Of a DNA stretch of 64,000 bases, positions 1-9,021 are shown piece by piece (positions within the stretch are counted from its first letter, which is position 1; each line of letters begins with the position of its first letter). A program made the position numbers and the translations under genes. The notes under the pieces are model-generated. The model worked only from the letters and a program-made list of their open reading frames with translations, was not told where the DNA came from and searched no databases. Source of the DNA: Thiothrix sp. UBA5583 (GTDB lineage: Bacteria; Pseudomonadota; Gammaproteobacteria; Thiotrichales; Thiotrichaceae); contig DILV01000032.1 in the NCBI GenBank assembly GCA_002425225.1, positions 27,043 to 91,042 of the forward strand, in the 5' to 3' direction.

Positions 1-3000
1 GCACTCGGTCGGCGGCTGGGGTGCGATCACCACGGGTAAGAATCTGGCGATGACCCTGTACGACCTGCTCGGTTTCGACATCAAAGCCAACCCCAAATAC
101 GGCTCGGAAAAGAAAGGGCAACCGACCACTTACTACCTGTCCGCCGCGCCTGAACCGATTCGCTTATCGTGCGAATACCATTTCGTGGATGTGGTACTGT
201 CACCTGACCCCAACGTATTCCTGCACTCCAACCCACTGCACGGGCTGGACAAGGATGGCGTGTTCATTATCCAGAGCAGCCTTGGTTCACCCGCCGAAGT
301 GTGGGCGCAAATCCCGCGTCAGGCACAGAAATACATCGTTGACCACGGCATCCGCATTTACTACATCGACGGTTTCAAGATTGCCCGCGAAGAAGCTTCC
401 AACGCCGAACTGCAATTCCGTATGCAGGGCAACGCCTTCCAGGGCGCGTTCTTTGCCGCTTCCCCCTTGATGGCGCGTAACAACATGACCCGCGACACCC
501 TGTTTGCGGCGATTGAAAAGCAGTTGCGCGACAAGTTCGGCAGCAAAGGCGCACGGGTGGTCGAAGACAACCTCAAAGTCGTGCGCCGTGGTTTCGATGA
601 AATCATTGAAATCACCGAAAAAACCGTCGGTTTGACCCCCGAAGCGGTACGCAAACAAGCCAGTTCCTTGCCGATCATGCTCAAGCAATTGCCGGAAGGT
701 GACGGGCGTTTGTCCGACATCCACCGTTTCTGGGAACAGACTGGCAGTTTCTACCTCGACGGCAAAGGCAGCGGCAACCTTGCCGACCCGTACATGGCAA
801 CGGGCTTGATGCCGGTCGCCACCGGCTTCTACCGCGACATGACCCAAATCCGCTTTGAATACCCCGAATTCAAGCCGGAAAACTGCACCGCTTGCGGCAA
901 CTGCTACAGCGTCTGCCCGGATAGCGCGATTCCCGGTCTGGTCAACTCCATCAGCGACGTATTCAACTCCGCGATTATGACCATTGAGCGCGGCGGCAAC
1001 CCGACCCGTTTCCTGCGCCGTGAAGTGCGTACCGTTGAGAAAAAGCTGCGCGGACTGATTGAGCAAAACGGCGAAGCTGCCAACGTCAACCAGCTCATCG
1101 ACCACGCGGTGCTGGAAACACTGGCAGAATCCCCGTTGGAAGGGGCTGAAAAGCAGAGTCTGGAACGCGAATTCAGCCGCCTGCTCGCCACCATCGGCGA
1201 CTTCCGTTTTGCCATTACCAAGCCTTACTACAGCACCCGCGAGAAAAAGCAGGCAGGCAGCGGCGGCTTGTTCTCCATCACCATCAACCCTTACACCTGT
1301 AAAGGCTGCATGGAATGTATCAAGGTCTGTGACGACCAAGCCTTGGTGGCTGCCCCGCAAACCGAATCAGCAGTGGAGCGGATGCGCAAGGAATGGAAAT
1401 TCTGGCTGGAACTGCCCACTACCGCCCCCGAATTCAACCGCATCGACGATCTGGATGAAAAGGTCGGCGCACTCGAAACCCTGTTGCTCGACAAGCACAA
1501 CTACCATGCCATGCTCTCCGGTGACGGCGCGTGTCTGGGTTGCGGCGAAAAGACCAGTATCCACCTGTTCACCGCCACCGTGACCGCCTTGCTGCAACCG
1601 CGCGTCAAAGCCCATCTGGAAAAGATCGACACCCTGATTAACCAGCTCGAAACCAAGGTGCGCATGACCTTGGCGAACAATATCAACCTCGGCGACACCG
1701 CTGCCTTCCGTGCAGCCATTGACGGCAACAAGGAACACGACCTGACGCTGGGCATCCTCTCGCATTCACTGGAAGCCGACGGCCCGACCCAGCCACTCAA
1801 CCAGCAATGGCTGAAAGACATTACCAAGCTGCTGGATGCCTTGCGTAACCTCAAATGGCGTTACACCGAAGGGCAAACCAAGCAAGGGCGTGCCGAAATG
1901 GGCATTATCAACGCCACGGGCTGTACCTCGGTGTGGGCTTCCACCTTCCCGTTCAACCCGTACCCGTTCCCGTGGGCAAACCATTTGTTCCAGGACGCGC
2001 CGTCCATGGCGATGGGTATTTTTGAAGGGCATATGGCGAAAATGGCAGACGGTTTCAAAGCCATCCGCAAAGCCGAGCTGATTATTGCCGACAAATACGA
2101 CCCGGCGGAACACGATGCCTTCTTGACCTACTTCAACTGGAAAGGCTTCAGCGATGAAGAATGGCGGTTATGCCCGCCCGTGGTTGCGGTCGGTGGTGAC
2201 GGCGCGATGTACGACATCGGTTTCCAAAACCTGTCGCGTGCGCTGATGTCGGGGATGCCGATCAAGGTGCTGGTGCTGGATACGCAGGTGTATTCCAACA
2301 CCGGCGGGCAGGCGTGTACCTCCGGCTTTATCGGACAGGTATCCGACATGGCTCCTTACGGCAAGGCATGGAAAGGCAAGACCGAAATCCGCAAGGAAAT
2401 GAGCCTGATCGGGATGGCGCACCGCACCTCGTTCGTGCTGCAAAGCTCCATTTCCAACATGACCCACATGATTGAGGGCTTCATCGACGGTTTGAACAGC
2501 CGCCGTCCGGCACTGTTTAACCTCTACGCGGTGTGCCAGCCCGAACACGGCGTACCGGATGATGCCGCCGAACAGCAAAGCAAGCTGGCGGTGGAATCGC
2601 GTGCTTACCCGCTGTTCCGCTTCGACCCGGATGCAGGTGAAACCCTGCAAGACTGTTCCAGCATCGAAGGCAACCCGTCCATTGACACCGACTGGCCGAC
2701 TTACACGCTGGAATACACCGACGAAAAAGGCAAAACCGCCAGCATGAAAGTGCCGATGACCTTTGCCGACTTCGCCCTCACCGAAGGCCGTTTCCGCAAG
2801 AGCTTCCGCAAAGCCCCACCGGAAACCTGGAACGACAATATGGTGCAGTTGCACGACTTCATCAAACTGGACGAAGACGAGCGCGACGGCAAGTTCCCCT
2901 ACATCTGGGCAGTGGACGGCAAAAACCGCCTGATGCGGGTACTGGTGGCGCAAGAAATTGTCCTTTCCACCGAAGAACGCCGGGGTTTCTGGCATCAACT

Positions 3001-3448
3001 CAAGTCACTGACCGGGGTCGATCAGGTGGTGGATCTGGATGCGATCAAACTGCAAGCCAAAGCCGAAGTCGCGCAACAACTCACCGCCACCCTGATGGGC
3101 ATGGCGGCGGGCAGCGTACCTGCGGGCTTACTGGCAAGCGGTGGTAATGGCGCATTGTCCCCGGCGGGTACTGGCACGGCAGCGGCTAACGCGGGCAGTT
3201 TCGAGCCAGTGTGGGTTGATACCCCGGAATGTACCGCCTGTGACGAGTGCATCAATATCAACCCAGCTATCTTTGCTTACAACGACCAGAAAAAGGCGAT
3301 TGTGATTAACCCACAAGGCGGCCCCTTCAAAGACATCGTGAAAGCGGCAGAGAAATGCACGGCAGGTTGCCTGCACCCTGGGACTCCGCACAACCCGAAT
3401 GAAGCTGGCTTGGACAAGCTGGTGGCGCGGGCGGTGAAATACCAATAA
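1..3448 (+). CDS. nifJ: 2-oxoacid (pyruvate):ferredoxin oxidoreductase, NifJ-like, 5' end outside window
   Basis: The reading frame is open from base 2 and the first ATG (base 50) is internal, so the N-terminal pyrimidine-binding domains lie upstream of the window. Numbering from that Met, the visible order is: gamma domain (about 1-200); dicluster ferredoxin domain with CTACGNC at 279 and CKGCMEC at 417; TPP-binding beta domain with CLGCGEK at 495, GGDGAMYDIG near 716 and SNTGG near 750; and an extra C-terminal ferredoxin-like domain starting CTACDEC at 1061 with a later CTAGC. This is the fused single-chain family that interconverts 2-oxoacid plus CoA and acyl-CoA plus CO2 using ferredoxin or flavodoxin. 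The extra C-terminal cluster domain is not in the classical enterobacterial NifJ. Its place directly before an Rnf operon suggests electron exchange with that complex. Substrate (pyruvate or another 2-oxoacid) and direction are not proven. Confidence 0.9.
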   Translation, partial: HSVGGWGAITTGKNLAMTLYDLLGFDIKANPKYGSEKKGQPTTYYLSAAPEPIRLSCEYHFVDVVLSPDPNVFLHSNPLHGLDKDGVFIIQSSLGSPAEVWAQIPRQAQKYIVDHGIRIYYIDGFKIAREEASNAELQFRMQGNAFQGAFFAASPLMARNNMTRDTLFAAIEKQLRDKFGSKGARVVEDNLKVVRRGFDEIIEITEKTVGLTPEAVRKQASSLPIMLKQLPEGDGRLSDIHRFWEQTGSFYLDGKGSGNLADPYMATGLMPVATGFYRDMTQIRFEYPEFKPENCTACGNCYSVCPDSAIPGLVNSISDVFNSAIMTIERGGNPTRFLRREVRTVEKKLRGLIEQNGEAANVNQLIDHAVLETLAESPLEGAEKQSLEREFSRLLATIGDFRFAITKPYYSTREKKQAGSGGLFSITINPYTCKGCMECIKVCDDQALVAAPQTESAVERMRKEWKFWLELPTTAPEFNRIDDLDEKVGALETLLLDKHNYHAMLSGDGACLGCGEKTSIHLFTATVTALLQPRVKAHLEKIDTLINQLETKVRMTLANNINLGDTAAFRAAIDGNKEHDLTLGILSHSLEADGPTQPLNQQWLKDITKLLDALRNLKWRYTEGQTKQGRAEMGIINATGCTSVWASTFPFNPYPFPWANHLFQDAPSMAMGIFEGHMAKMADGFKAIRKAELIIADKYDPAEHDAFLTYFNWKGFSDEEWRLCPPVVAVGGDGAMYDIGFQNLSRALMSGMPIKVLVLDTQVYSNTGGQACTSGFIGQVSDMAPYGKAWKGKTEIRKEMSLIGMAHRTSFVLQSSISNMTHMIEGFIDGLNSRRPALFNLYAVCQPEHGVPDDAAEQQSKLAVESRAYPLFRFDPDAGETLQDCSSIEGNPSIDTDWPTYTLEYTDEKGKTASMKVPMTFADFALTEGRFRKSFRKAPPETWNDNMVQLHDFIKLDEDERDGKFPYIWAVDGKNRLMRVLVAQEIVLSTEERRGFWHQLKSLTGVDQVVDLDAIKLQAKAEVAQQLTATLMGMAAGSVPAGLLASGGNGALSPAGTGTAAANAGSFEPVWVDTPECTACDECININPAIFAYNDQKKAIVINPQGGPFKDIVKAAEKCTAGCLHPGTPHNPNEAGLDKLVARAVKYQ

Positions 3449-3457
3449 AGAGGGGAA

Positions 3458-3561
3458 TCCCCCCCTCCCTAACCCTCCCCCCGCAAGGGGTGGAGGGGAC
3501 AGGAGGCGCGACCTTCTTGCTCCCTGCCCCCCTTGCGGGGGAAGGGCTGGGGATGGGGGGG
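3458..3561. repeat. G/C-rich palindromic repeat pair (REP-like)
   Basis: Two inverted units fill most of the gap between the oxidoreductase and rnfC. Each has a C-rich arm, a CGCAAGG or CTTGCGGGG centre and a G-rich arm ending GGGGATGGGGGG. The same unit recurs at 8975, 9145, 9424, 11263, 16694, 16770 and 39699. Confidence 0.75.
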
Positions 3562-3621
3562 AATTACGGGGAGTAAGTAATCAGTGCGAAACCCACAGCA
3601 ACAACGTAACAGGTAACTCAA

Positions 3622-4974
3622 ATGCTTGCTCTGTTTGAAAAATTTCGCAAAGGCCGCTTCTCGCACGGCATTCACCCGCGTTACCACAAGGACGCAACGC
3701 GGGGGAAGGCGATCCAGCGGCTGGCGTTCCCGCCGCGCCTGATAGTGCCGGTGGCACAACACATCGGCGCACCTGCCAAGCCCGTGGTCAACGTGGGGCA
3801 GGAAGTGCTGCGTGGGCAAATCATCGCCGAGGCGGATGGTTTCCTATCCGTCCCGGTACACGCGCCTGCCACGGGTGTGGTCAGCAGCATTGGGCTGATG
3901 CCGAGTGCGGCTGGCCCCAAAGTGCTGTCAATTGTGATTGAGGTGTACAAAGCCTCATCCCAGTACGTGCTGTACGGCAACCCGGTCGAGCCGGAAACGC
4001 TAGACCACGACGAACTGATCCAGCGGGTGCAAGCCACTGGCATGGCAGGTCTGGGTGGGGCGGCGTTCCCGTCACACGTCAAATTGCGCATTCCGCACGG
4101 CAAGACTGCGCACACACTGGTGGTGAATGGCTGCGAATGCGAACCCTACCTCACCTGCGACCATCGGGTGATGCTGGAACAGCCCGCCGATTTGCTGCAA
4201 GGCATCCGTTACGCCCTGCATATCACCGGGGCAAAACGCGCCATCGTCGGCATTGAGGACAACAAAGCCGATGCAGCAGAAGCGATAAAAGCCGCCCTCA
4301 AACCCGACGACCCGATTACGGTGGAACTGGTGGAAACCAAATACCCACAGGGCGCGGAAAAGATGCTGCTGAAATCGCTGCTGGGCGTGGAAGTGCCTGA
4401 AGGTGGCTTGCCCATTGACATCGGCATTGTGGTCAACAATGTCGGCACGCTGGCGCAACTCGGCAAACTGTTACCCAAGGGCGAAGGGCTGATTGAGCGC
4501 GTCGTTACCGTGACGGGTACGAATGTCGCCAAAGCGGGCAATTACCTGATGCCGATTGGCACACCCGTGCGCTTTATCCTTGAGCAACTGGGCATTACTG
4601 CCGACCACGAAAAGGTGATCCTCGGTGGGCCGATGATGGGGATGTCGCTGCCCTCGCTGGATGTGCCGATTACCAAAGGCACGTCCGGTTTGCTGGTGTT
4701 TCAGGAACGCACTTTCATCGGCGAACAGGGCGAAACGGTCTTCCCCTGCATCAAGTGTTCGCGCTGCGTGGATGCCTGCCCGATGCACCTCAACCCGGCG
4801 CAAATGGGCTGGCTGGCGGGCAAACGCCACTACGCCGAGATGGAAAGCGATTTCCACCTCAACAGTTGTTTTGAATGCGGCTGTTGCAGCTTCGTGTGCC
4901 CCTCCAATATCCCGCTGGTGCAATATTTCCGCATTGCCAAAGCCGTCAACCGTGAACAAAAGGGGAAAGCATGA
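3622..4974 (+). CDS. rnfC: Electron transport complex subunit RnfC
   Basis: Peripheral subunit of the Rnf ion-translocating ferredoxin:NAD oxidoreductase, on the cytoplasmic face. It opens with the RnfC N-terminal barrel-sandwich region, followed by the glycine-rich GMAGLGGAAFPSHVKL nucleotide/FMN segment (about 138-153), an SLBB-type region, and two 4Fe-4S motifs near the C-terminus (CIKCSRCVDACP and CFECGCCSFVCP). At 450 residues it matches the short clostridial type and lacks the long Ala-rich tail of enterobacterial RsxC. It overlaps rnfD by 4 bp (ATGA), so the genes are translationally coupled. It starts the order C-D-G-E-A seen in acetogens and other anaerobes. Confidence 0.95.
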   Translation: MLALFEKFRKGRFSHGIHPRYHKDATRGKAIQRLAFPPRLIVPVAQHIGAPAKPVVNVGQEVLRGQIIAEADGFLSVPVHAPATGVVSSIGLMPSAAGPKVLSIVIEVYKASSQYVLYGNPVEPETLDHDELIQRVQATGMAGLGGAAFPSHVKLRIPHGKTAHTLVVNGCECEPYLTCDHRVMLEQPADLLQGIRYALHITGAKRAIVGIEDNKADAAEAIKAALKPDDPITVELVETKYPQGAEKMLLKSLLGVEVPEGGLPIDIGIVVNNVGTLAQLGKLLPKGEGLIERVVTVTGTNVAKAGNYLMPIGTPVRFILEQLGITADHEKVILGGPMMGMSLPSLDVPITKGTSGLLVFQERTFIGEQGETVFPCIKCSRCVDACPMHLNPAQMGWLAGKRHYAEMESDFHLNSCFECGCCSFVCPSNIPLVQYFRIAKAVNREQKGKA

Positions 4975-6014
4975 GCAAGAAACACATCGTCCTGCACACC
5001 GCGCCACACGTGAAAAAGCCGCAGGATGTGCCGACCATCATGCGCCATGTGGTGTACGCGCTGCTGCCGATTGTGGCGTTCGCGGTGTACCAGTTCGGCA
5101 TTAGCGTGCTGGTACTGGTGATTGTCACCACGCTGGCTTGCCTTGGCACGGAACGCTTTTTCAACTGGATGGGCAACAAACCCAGCAGCCTGAGCGACTG
5201 GTCGTCCACCATCAGCGGGATTTTGCTGGCGTTGACCTTGCCACCCGGCTTCCCGTTGTGGATGGCGGCAGTGGCGGGGATTGCCGGGATTGCCATCGGC
5301 AAGGCGGTGTTTGGCGGGATCGGTTATAACGTGTTTAACCCGGCACTGGTGGGGCGGGCGTTTGTGCAAGCGGCATTTCCGGTGGCGATTACCACCTGGA
5401 CTCCGGCATTTTTTACGGGGCGTTTCAGCGAGTTTGTGCCTTCCAGCCTGACCCTGCCATTTATGATGCCGCCGGAAACCGCCGAGTGGGTGAAACAGGT
5501 GGCAGTGGATGGGTTCACCGGGGCTACACCGCTGAGTTTGCACAAGTTCCAGCACATCAGCACTGCGCCGTTTGACCTGTATACCGGGATGGTAGCGGGT
5601 TCGGCGGGGGAAACGTCCGCGCTGCTGATTCTGGTGTGCGGGATGTATCTGGTGATCCGCAAGATGATGAACTGGCAGATTCCGGCATGGATTTTCGTCG
5701 GGGTGGCGGTCACGTCGGGCGTGTTGTACCTGATTAACCCGGAGAAATTTGCTGATCCGGTGTTCATGCTGTTTTCCGGCGGGCTGATGCTGGGGGCAAT
5801 GTTCATGGCTTCCGACATGGTGGGTTCACCGCTGACACCCAAGGGCGTGATGATTTACGGCTTGCTGATCGGTTTCCTGACCGTGCTGATCCGCCAGTTC
5901 GGGAGTTTGTCGGAAGGGATTATGTACGCCATTTTGCTGGGCAATGCGGCAACACCACTGATTGATACTTGGACACAGCCACGGCTGTTTGGCGCACGGA
6001 GGAAATCCGCATGA
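4971..6014 (+). CDS. rnfD: Electron transport complex subunit RnfD
   Basis: Integral membrane subunit of the NqrB/RnfD family, 347 residues with many hydrophobic helices. Family members carry a covalently bound FMN and take part in ion translocation. Helices follow a short basic N-terminus, and a VAVDGFTGATPLSL segment near residue 182 carries the SGAT/TGAT-type threonine context used for flavin attachment. ATGA overlaps join it to rnfC upstream and rnfG downstream. Confidence 0.94.
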   Translation: MSKKHIVLHTAPHVKKPQDVPTIMRHVVYALLPIVAFAVYQFGISVLVLVIVTTLACLGTERFFNWMGNKPSSLSDWSSTISGILLALTLPPGFPLWMAAVAGIAGIAIGKAVFGGIGYNVFNPALVGRAFVQAAFPVAITTWTPAFFTGRFSEFVPSSLTLPFMMPPETAEWVKQVAVDGFTGATPLSLHKFQHISTAPFDLYTGMVAGSAGETSALLILVCGMYLVIRKMMNWQIPAWIFVGVAVTSGVLYLINPEKFADPVFMLFSGGLMLGAMFMASDMVGSPLTPKGVMIYGLLIGFLTVLIRQFGSLSEGIMYAILLGNAATPLIDTWTQPRLFGARRKSA

Positions 6015-6670
6015 GTGGCAGAAATAGCACGGCGATGATCGCCACGCTGGGGTTTGTGACCGCGCTGTCGGGCTTCCTGATTGTGACGGTGTTCCAAGCC
6101 ACCAAACCAGCGATTGAGGAAAACAAACGCTTGGCTATCCAGAAAACGGTGCTGGAAGTGATCAAGGGCGCAACCGCTGACAAGCATTTCATCATCAATG
6201 AAAAAGGTGAATTGCGCGAAGCTGTTCCCGGCATGAAAGGCATCAATGTGTACGCGGGCTACGATGCCCAAGGCAAACTGGTGGGCGTGGCGGCGGAAGG
6301 CAGTGCGCAAGGTTATTCCGGTGCGGTGGACACCATTTACGCCTACACCCCAGCTTGCGAGTGCATCACCGGCATCAAGGTCATCAAACAAACCGAAACG
6401 CCGGGGCTGGGTGACAAGGTGATTACCGACAAAAACTTCGTTGCCAATTTCGACAAGCTGGAAGCCAAGGTGAATGCGGCGGGCGATGCGCTGGCAAACG
6501 CGATTGTGGCGGTCAAGCACGGCGCGAAACAGCACCCGTGGGAAATTGATGCCATCAGCGGGGCGACCATTTCCTCCAAAGCCATCGCCAAGGGGCTGAA
6601 TGGCAGTGCGCAAGAGGTGCTGCCCAAGGTCGTACCGCTATTGCCGCAAATCGAAGGAGCCAAACCATGA
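6011..6670 (+). CDS. rnfG: Electron transport complex subunit RnfG (FMN-binding)
   Basis: 219 residues: one N-terminal membrane helix, then an FMN-binding domain outside the membrane. The conserved DAISGATISSKA motif near residue 183 contains the threonine that carries covalent FMN in NqrC/RnfG. The start at 6011 is preferred over an in-frame ATG at 5969 because GGAGGA lies 7 bases upstream and the start overlaps the rnfD stop by 4 bp. It overlaps rnfE by 4 bp. Confidence 0.94.
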   Translation: MSGRNSTAMIATLGFVTALSGFLIVTVFQATKPAIEENKRLAIQKTVLEVIKGATADKHFIINEKGELREAVPGMKGINVYAGYDAQGKLVGVAAEGSAQGYSGAVDTIYAYTPACECITGIKVIKQTETPGLGDKVITDKNFVANFDKLEAKVNAAGDALANAIVAVKHGAKQHPWEIDAISGATISSKAIAKGLNGSAQEVLPKVVPLLPQIEGAKP

Positions 6671-7311
6671 GCCTGATCAAACAGGATGACCGCATCACGG
6701 TCGATACCTTTCTCGAAGGCATCTGGCGCGAAAACCCGGTATTCGTGATGATGCTGGGGATGTGTCCGGTGCTGGCTGTCACCAACTCGGCGGTCAATGC
6801 ACTGGCAATGGGCTTGGCAACGGCATTCGTGCTGGTGGCATCAAGTTTGCTGGTGTCGCTGTTCCGCAACCTGATTCCGTCGGAAGTGCGCATTGCCACC
6901 TACATTGTGATCATTTCCACCTTTGTAACCATCGTGGATTACACCATGCAGGCACTGAGTCAGGAGGTTTACAACGCGCTGGGGGCGTTCATCCAGTTGA
7001 TTGTGGTGAACTGCATCATCCTTGGGCGGGCGGAAGCCTGCGCCTCACGCAACAAGCCTTTGAAATCAATGGTAAACGCGGCGGGTATGGGGCTGGGTTT
7101 CACGCTGGCCTTGCTGTGCTTGGGCGTGGTGCGTGAAATTCTCGGCAGTGGTTCGCTGTTCGGCTTGCCGCTGTTTGGTGAGCAGTTCCAGCCCTGGGTG
7201 GTGATGGTATTGCCACCGGGCGGTTTCTTGGTACTGGGCGGCTGGTTGCTGTTCTTTGAATGGCTGAAAACACGCAAACAATCTTTGGCGGAGGGTGTCA
7301 CACATGGGTAG
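6667..7311 (+). CDS. rnfE: Electron transport complex subunit RnfE
   Basis: 214 residues, six predicted helices, of the NqrD/RnfE family. NqrD and NqrE (here RnfE and RnfA) form an inverted-topology pair that holds an iron or 2Fe-2S centre in the membrane through conserved cysteines. Such cysteines are visible in GMCPVLAVTN (near residue 25) and in VNCIILGRAEACAS (near 113). It overlaps rnfA by 8 bp. Confidence 0.95.
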   Translation: MSLIKQDDRITVDTFLEGIWRENPVFVMMLGMCPVLAVTNSAVNALAMGLATAFVLVASSLLVSLFRNLIPSEVRIATYIVIISTFVTIVDYTMQALSQEVYNALGAFIQLIVVNCIILGRAEACASRNKPLKSMVNAAGMGLGFTLALLCLGVVREILGSGSLFGLPLFGEQFQPWVVMVLPPGGFLVLGGWLLFFEWLKTRKQSLAEGVTHG

Positions 7312-7891
7312 TACCGACAGCATTACCTTTATCTTTTTCAACGCTTTTTTGGCGAACAACTTTGTGCTGGCGATGTTTTTGGGGTTGTGCCCGTTCCTTG
7401 GCGTATCCGGCAAGCTGAATACCGCCGTGCCGATGGGTTTGGCAACGTCGTTCGTGATGCTGGTGAGTTCGGTGTGTGCGTATTTCCTCAATGAATTGCT
7501 GGTGGCGTTCAATATCGAATATTTGCGCCTGATCAGCTACATCGTGGTGATTGCATCCGCCGTGCAATTGGTGGAAATGACCTTGAAGAAACTCAGCCCT
7601 GCGCTGTTCCGTGCGCTGGGGATTTATTTGCCGCTGATTACCACCAACTGCGCGATTCTGGGGCTGGCGTTGTTCCAGACCTTCAAGGAATACAACTTCA
7701 TGCAGTCACTGGCGTATGCGCTGGGCGCGGGGGCGGGGTTCATCCTCGCCTTGCTGCTGATGGCGGGGCTGCGCGAGCGGCTGGATTTGGCGAAGTTGCC
7801 GAGCGTGACCCAAGGGGCGGCGTTGAGCCTGATTCTGGGTGGTCTGCTGTCGCTGGCGTTTATGGGATTTGCAGGACTGGGAGCGGAATGA
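7304..7891 (+). CDS. rnfA: Electron transport complex subunit RnfA
   Basis: 195-residue membrane subunit of the NqrE/RnfA family, partner of RnfE. Conserved cysteine sites are LGLCPFLGVSG near residue 25 and TTNCAILGLALF near 109. The ATG at 7304 is chosen over a GTG at 7295 because GGAGGG lies about 8 bases before it. In clostridial-type rnfCDGEAB operons the next gene would be rnfB. Here a 66-residue Cys-rich protein and an FNR follow instead. Confidence 0.94.
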   Translation: MGSTDSITFIFFNAFLANNFVLAMFLGLCPFLGVSGKLNTAVPMGLATSFVMLVSSVCAYFLNELLVAFNIEYLRLISYIVVIASAVQLVEMTLKKLSPALFRALGIYLPLITTNCAILGLALFQTFKEYNFMQSLAYALGAGAGFILALLLMAGLRERLDLAKLPSVTQGAALSLILGGLLSLAFMGFAGLGAE

Positions 7892-8088
7892 TGCGGGATT
7901 ATCTGATTGCAATGCTGGTGATTCCGGTGTTGTTCGGCGCGTGGATTGTGGTGCAACGCATCGTGAAGGAATTTGCCTTGCGTCACCCGGAATTTGGCCC
8001 ACCACGCGAGGAGGGCGGCGGCTGCGGGTCGTCGTGCGGGTGCAGCGGCAAGAAGGCGTGCAAGAACCGCGACAAACACGAACATTGA
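7888..8088 (+). CDS. Small Cys-rich membrane protein, NqrM-like candidate
   Basis: 66 residues: one N-terminal membrane helix (about 4-24), then a soluble tail with four cysteines in CGSSCGCSGKKAC and a His-rich end. It overlaps rnfA by 4 bp (ATGA), so it belongs to the operon. The layout (single helix, four-Cys tail, gene at the end of an Nqr/Rnf operon) resembles NqrM, the small protein needed to install iron in the NqrD/NqrE centre. The resemblance is in architecture and position, not a demonstrated sequence match. A role in maturing the RnfA/RnfE metal site is inference. Confidence 0.7.
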   Translation: MMRDYLIAMLVIPVLFGAWIVVQRIVKEFALRHPEFGPPREEGGGCGSSCGCSGKKACKNRDKHEH

Positions 8089-8102
8089 AGAGAGAGGATT
8101 TT

Positions 8103-8957
8103 ATGACGGATACCAACGAACAAACTTACGGCAACACCTGCGAAGCCATCATCCGCTCCAGCAAGCGCATCACCGATACCAAAACGGATGAGGTGCGCGA
8201 GCTGGTGCTGACCGTCCATGACCCGGCGTTCCGGGCGATGGCAGGGCAAAATATTGGCGTGCTGATTGAGGGCAAACACCCGTTTGGCAACCGTTTCCAT
8301 CACCGCTATTACAGCGTGTTATCGGTACAGCCGCATGGCGAAGGCTCAGACATCGAGATTCTGGTGCGGCGTTGTTCCTACATCGACGAGGTGTCGGGCG
8401 AAGAATACCCCGGTATTGCGTCCCACTATTTGTGCGATGCAGCACCGGGCAAACAGATTACCTTGACCGGGCCTTACAAGGCGGCATTCAAAGTACCTGC
8501 GGATAAAGCCAGCAATTTGCTGATGATCGGCACGGGGACAGGGATTGCGCCGTTTCGTACTTTGATAAAGTCGGTATACGCGCAGCATCAGGGCTGGCAG
8601 GGCAAGGTACGCTTGTTCTACGGCGCGAAAAGCGGGCTGGATGCGCTGTACATGAACGACCAGAACAACGACCTGACCAACTATTACGATCAGGCGACCT
8701 TTGAGGCGTATCAGGCGATTGACCCGCAAGCGTGGCGCGATGCGTCCGGCAATCTGGGCAAGAGTCTGGCGGAAAACGGCGCGAAAACCTGGGTGCTGAT
8801 GCAGATGCCGAACACTTACGTTTACCTCGCCGGGTTGAAGAAGCAGGTGGCGGTGCTGGACAAGGTGATGGGCGAACTGGCAGGTTCGGCGGCGAACTGG
8901 CAGGCGTTGAAGAACCGGCTGGTGGCGGAGGGGCGTTGGGCGGAGTTGGTGTATTAA
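8103..8957 (+). CDS. Plant-type ferredoxin-NADP(+) reductase family protein
   Basis: 284 residues. The FAD-binding barrel has the RYYSVLS flavin motif near residue 62; the NADP-binding domain has GTGTGIAPFR near 141. The C-terminal residue is tyrosine (AELVY), as in plant-type FNRs where it stacks on the flavin. The start at 8103 has a GAGAGAGGA ribosome site upstream, and the longer frame from 7839 is an overlap artefact. Fourteen bases separate it from the preceding gene, so it is the last gene of the PFOR-Rnf cluster. It probably links ferredoxin reduced by PFOR or Rnf to NADP(H). It may replace RnfB as the soluble electron entry, but that is inference. Confidence 0.85.
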   Translation: MTDTNEQTYGNTCEAIIRSSKRITDTKTDEVRELVLTVHDPAFRAMAGQNIGVLIEGKHPFGNRFHHRYYSVLSVQPHGEGSDIEILVRRCSYIDEVSGEEYPGIASHYLCDAAPGKQITLTGPYKAAFKVPADKASNLLMIGTGTGIAPFRTLIKSVYAQHQGWQGKVRLFYGAKSGLDALYMNDQNNDLTNYYDQATFEAYQAIDPQAWRDASGNLGKSLAENGAKTWVLMQMPNTYVYLAGLKKQVAVLDKVMGELAGSAANWQALKNRLVAEGRWAELVY

Positions 8958-8974
8958 ACACTAACCCACGAATC

Positions 8975-9021
8975 TTTGCTCCCTTCACCCCTTGCGGGGG
9001 AAGGGCTGGGGATGGGGGGTT
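8975..9021. repeat. G/C-rich palindromic repeat (REP-like)
   Basis: One unit (TTTGCTCCCTT, then CCTTGCGGGGG, ending GGGGATGGGGGG) lies between the convergent FNR and TIR-STAND genes. It ends at the stop codon of the latter and may act as a transcription barrier. Confidence 0.75.

Noticed and set aside
287..1360. 357-codon minus-strand frame
   Set aside because: Shadow of the ferredoxin oxidoreductase; high-GC codon bias makes long antisense frames common here.
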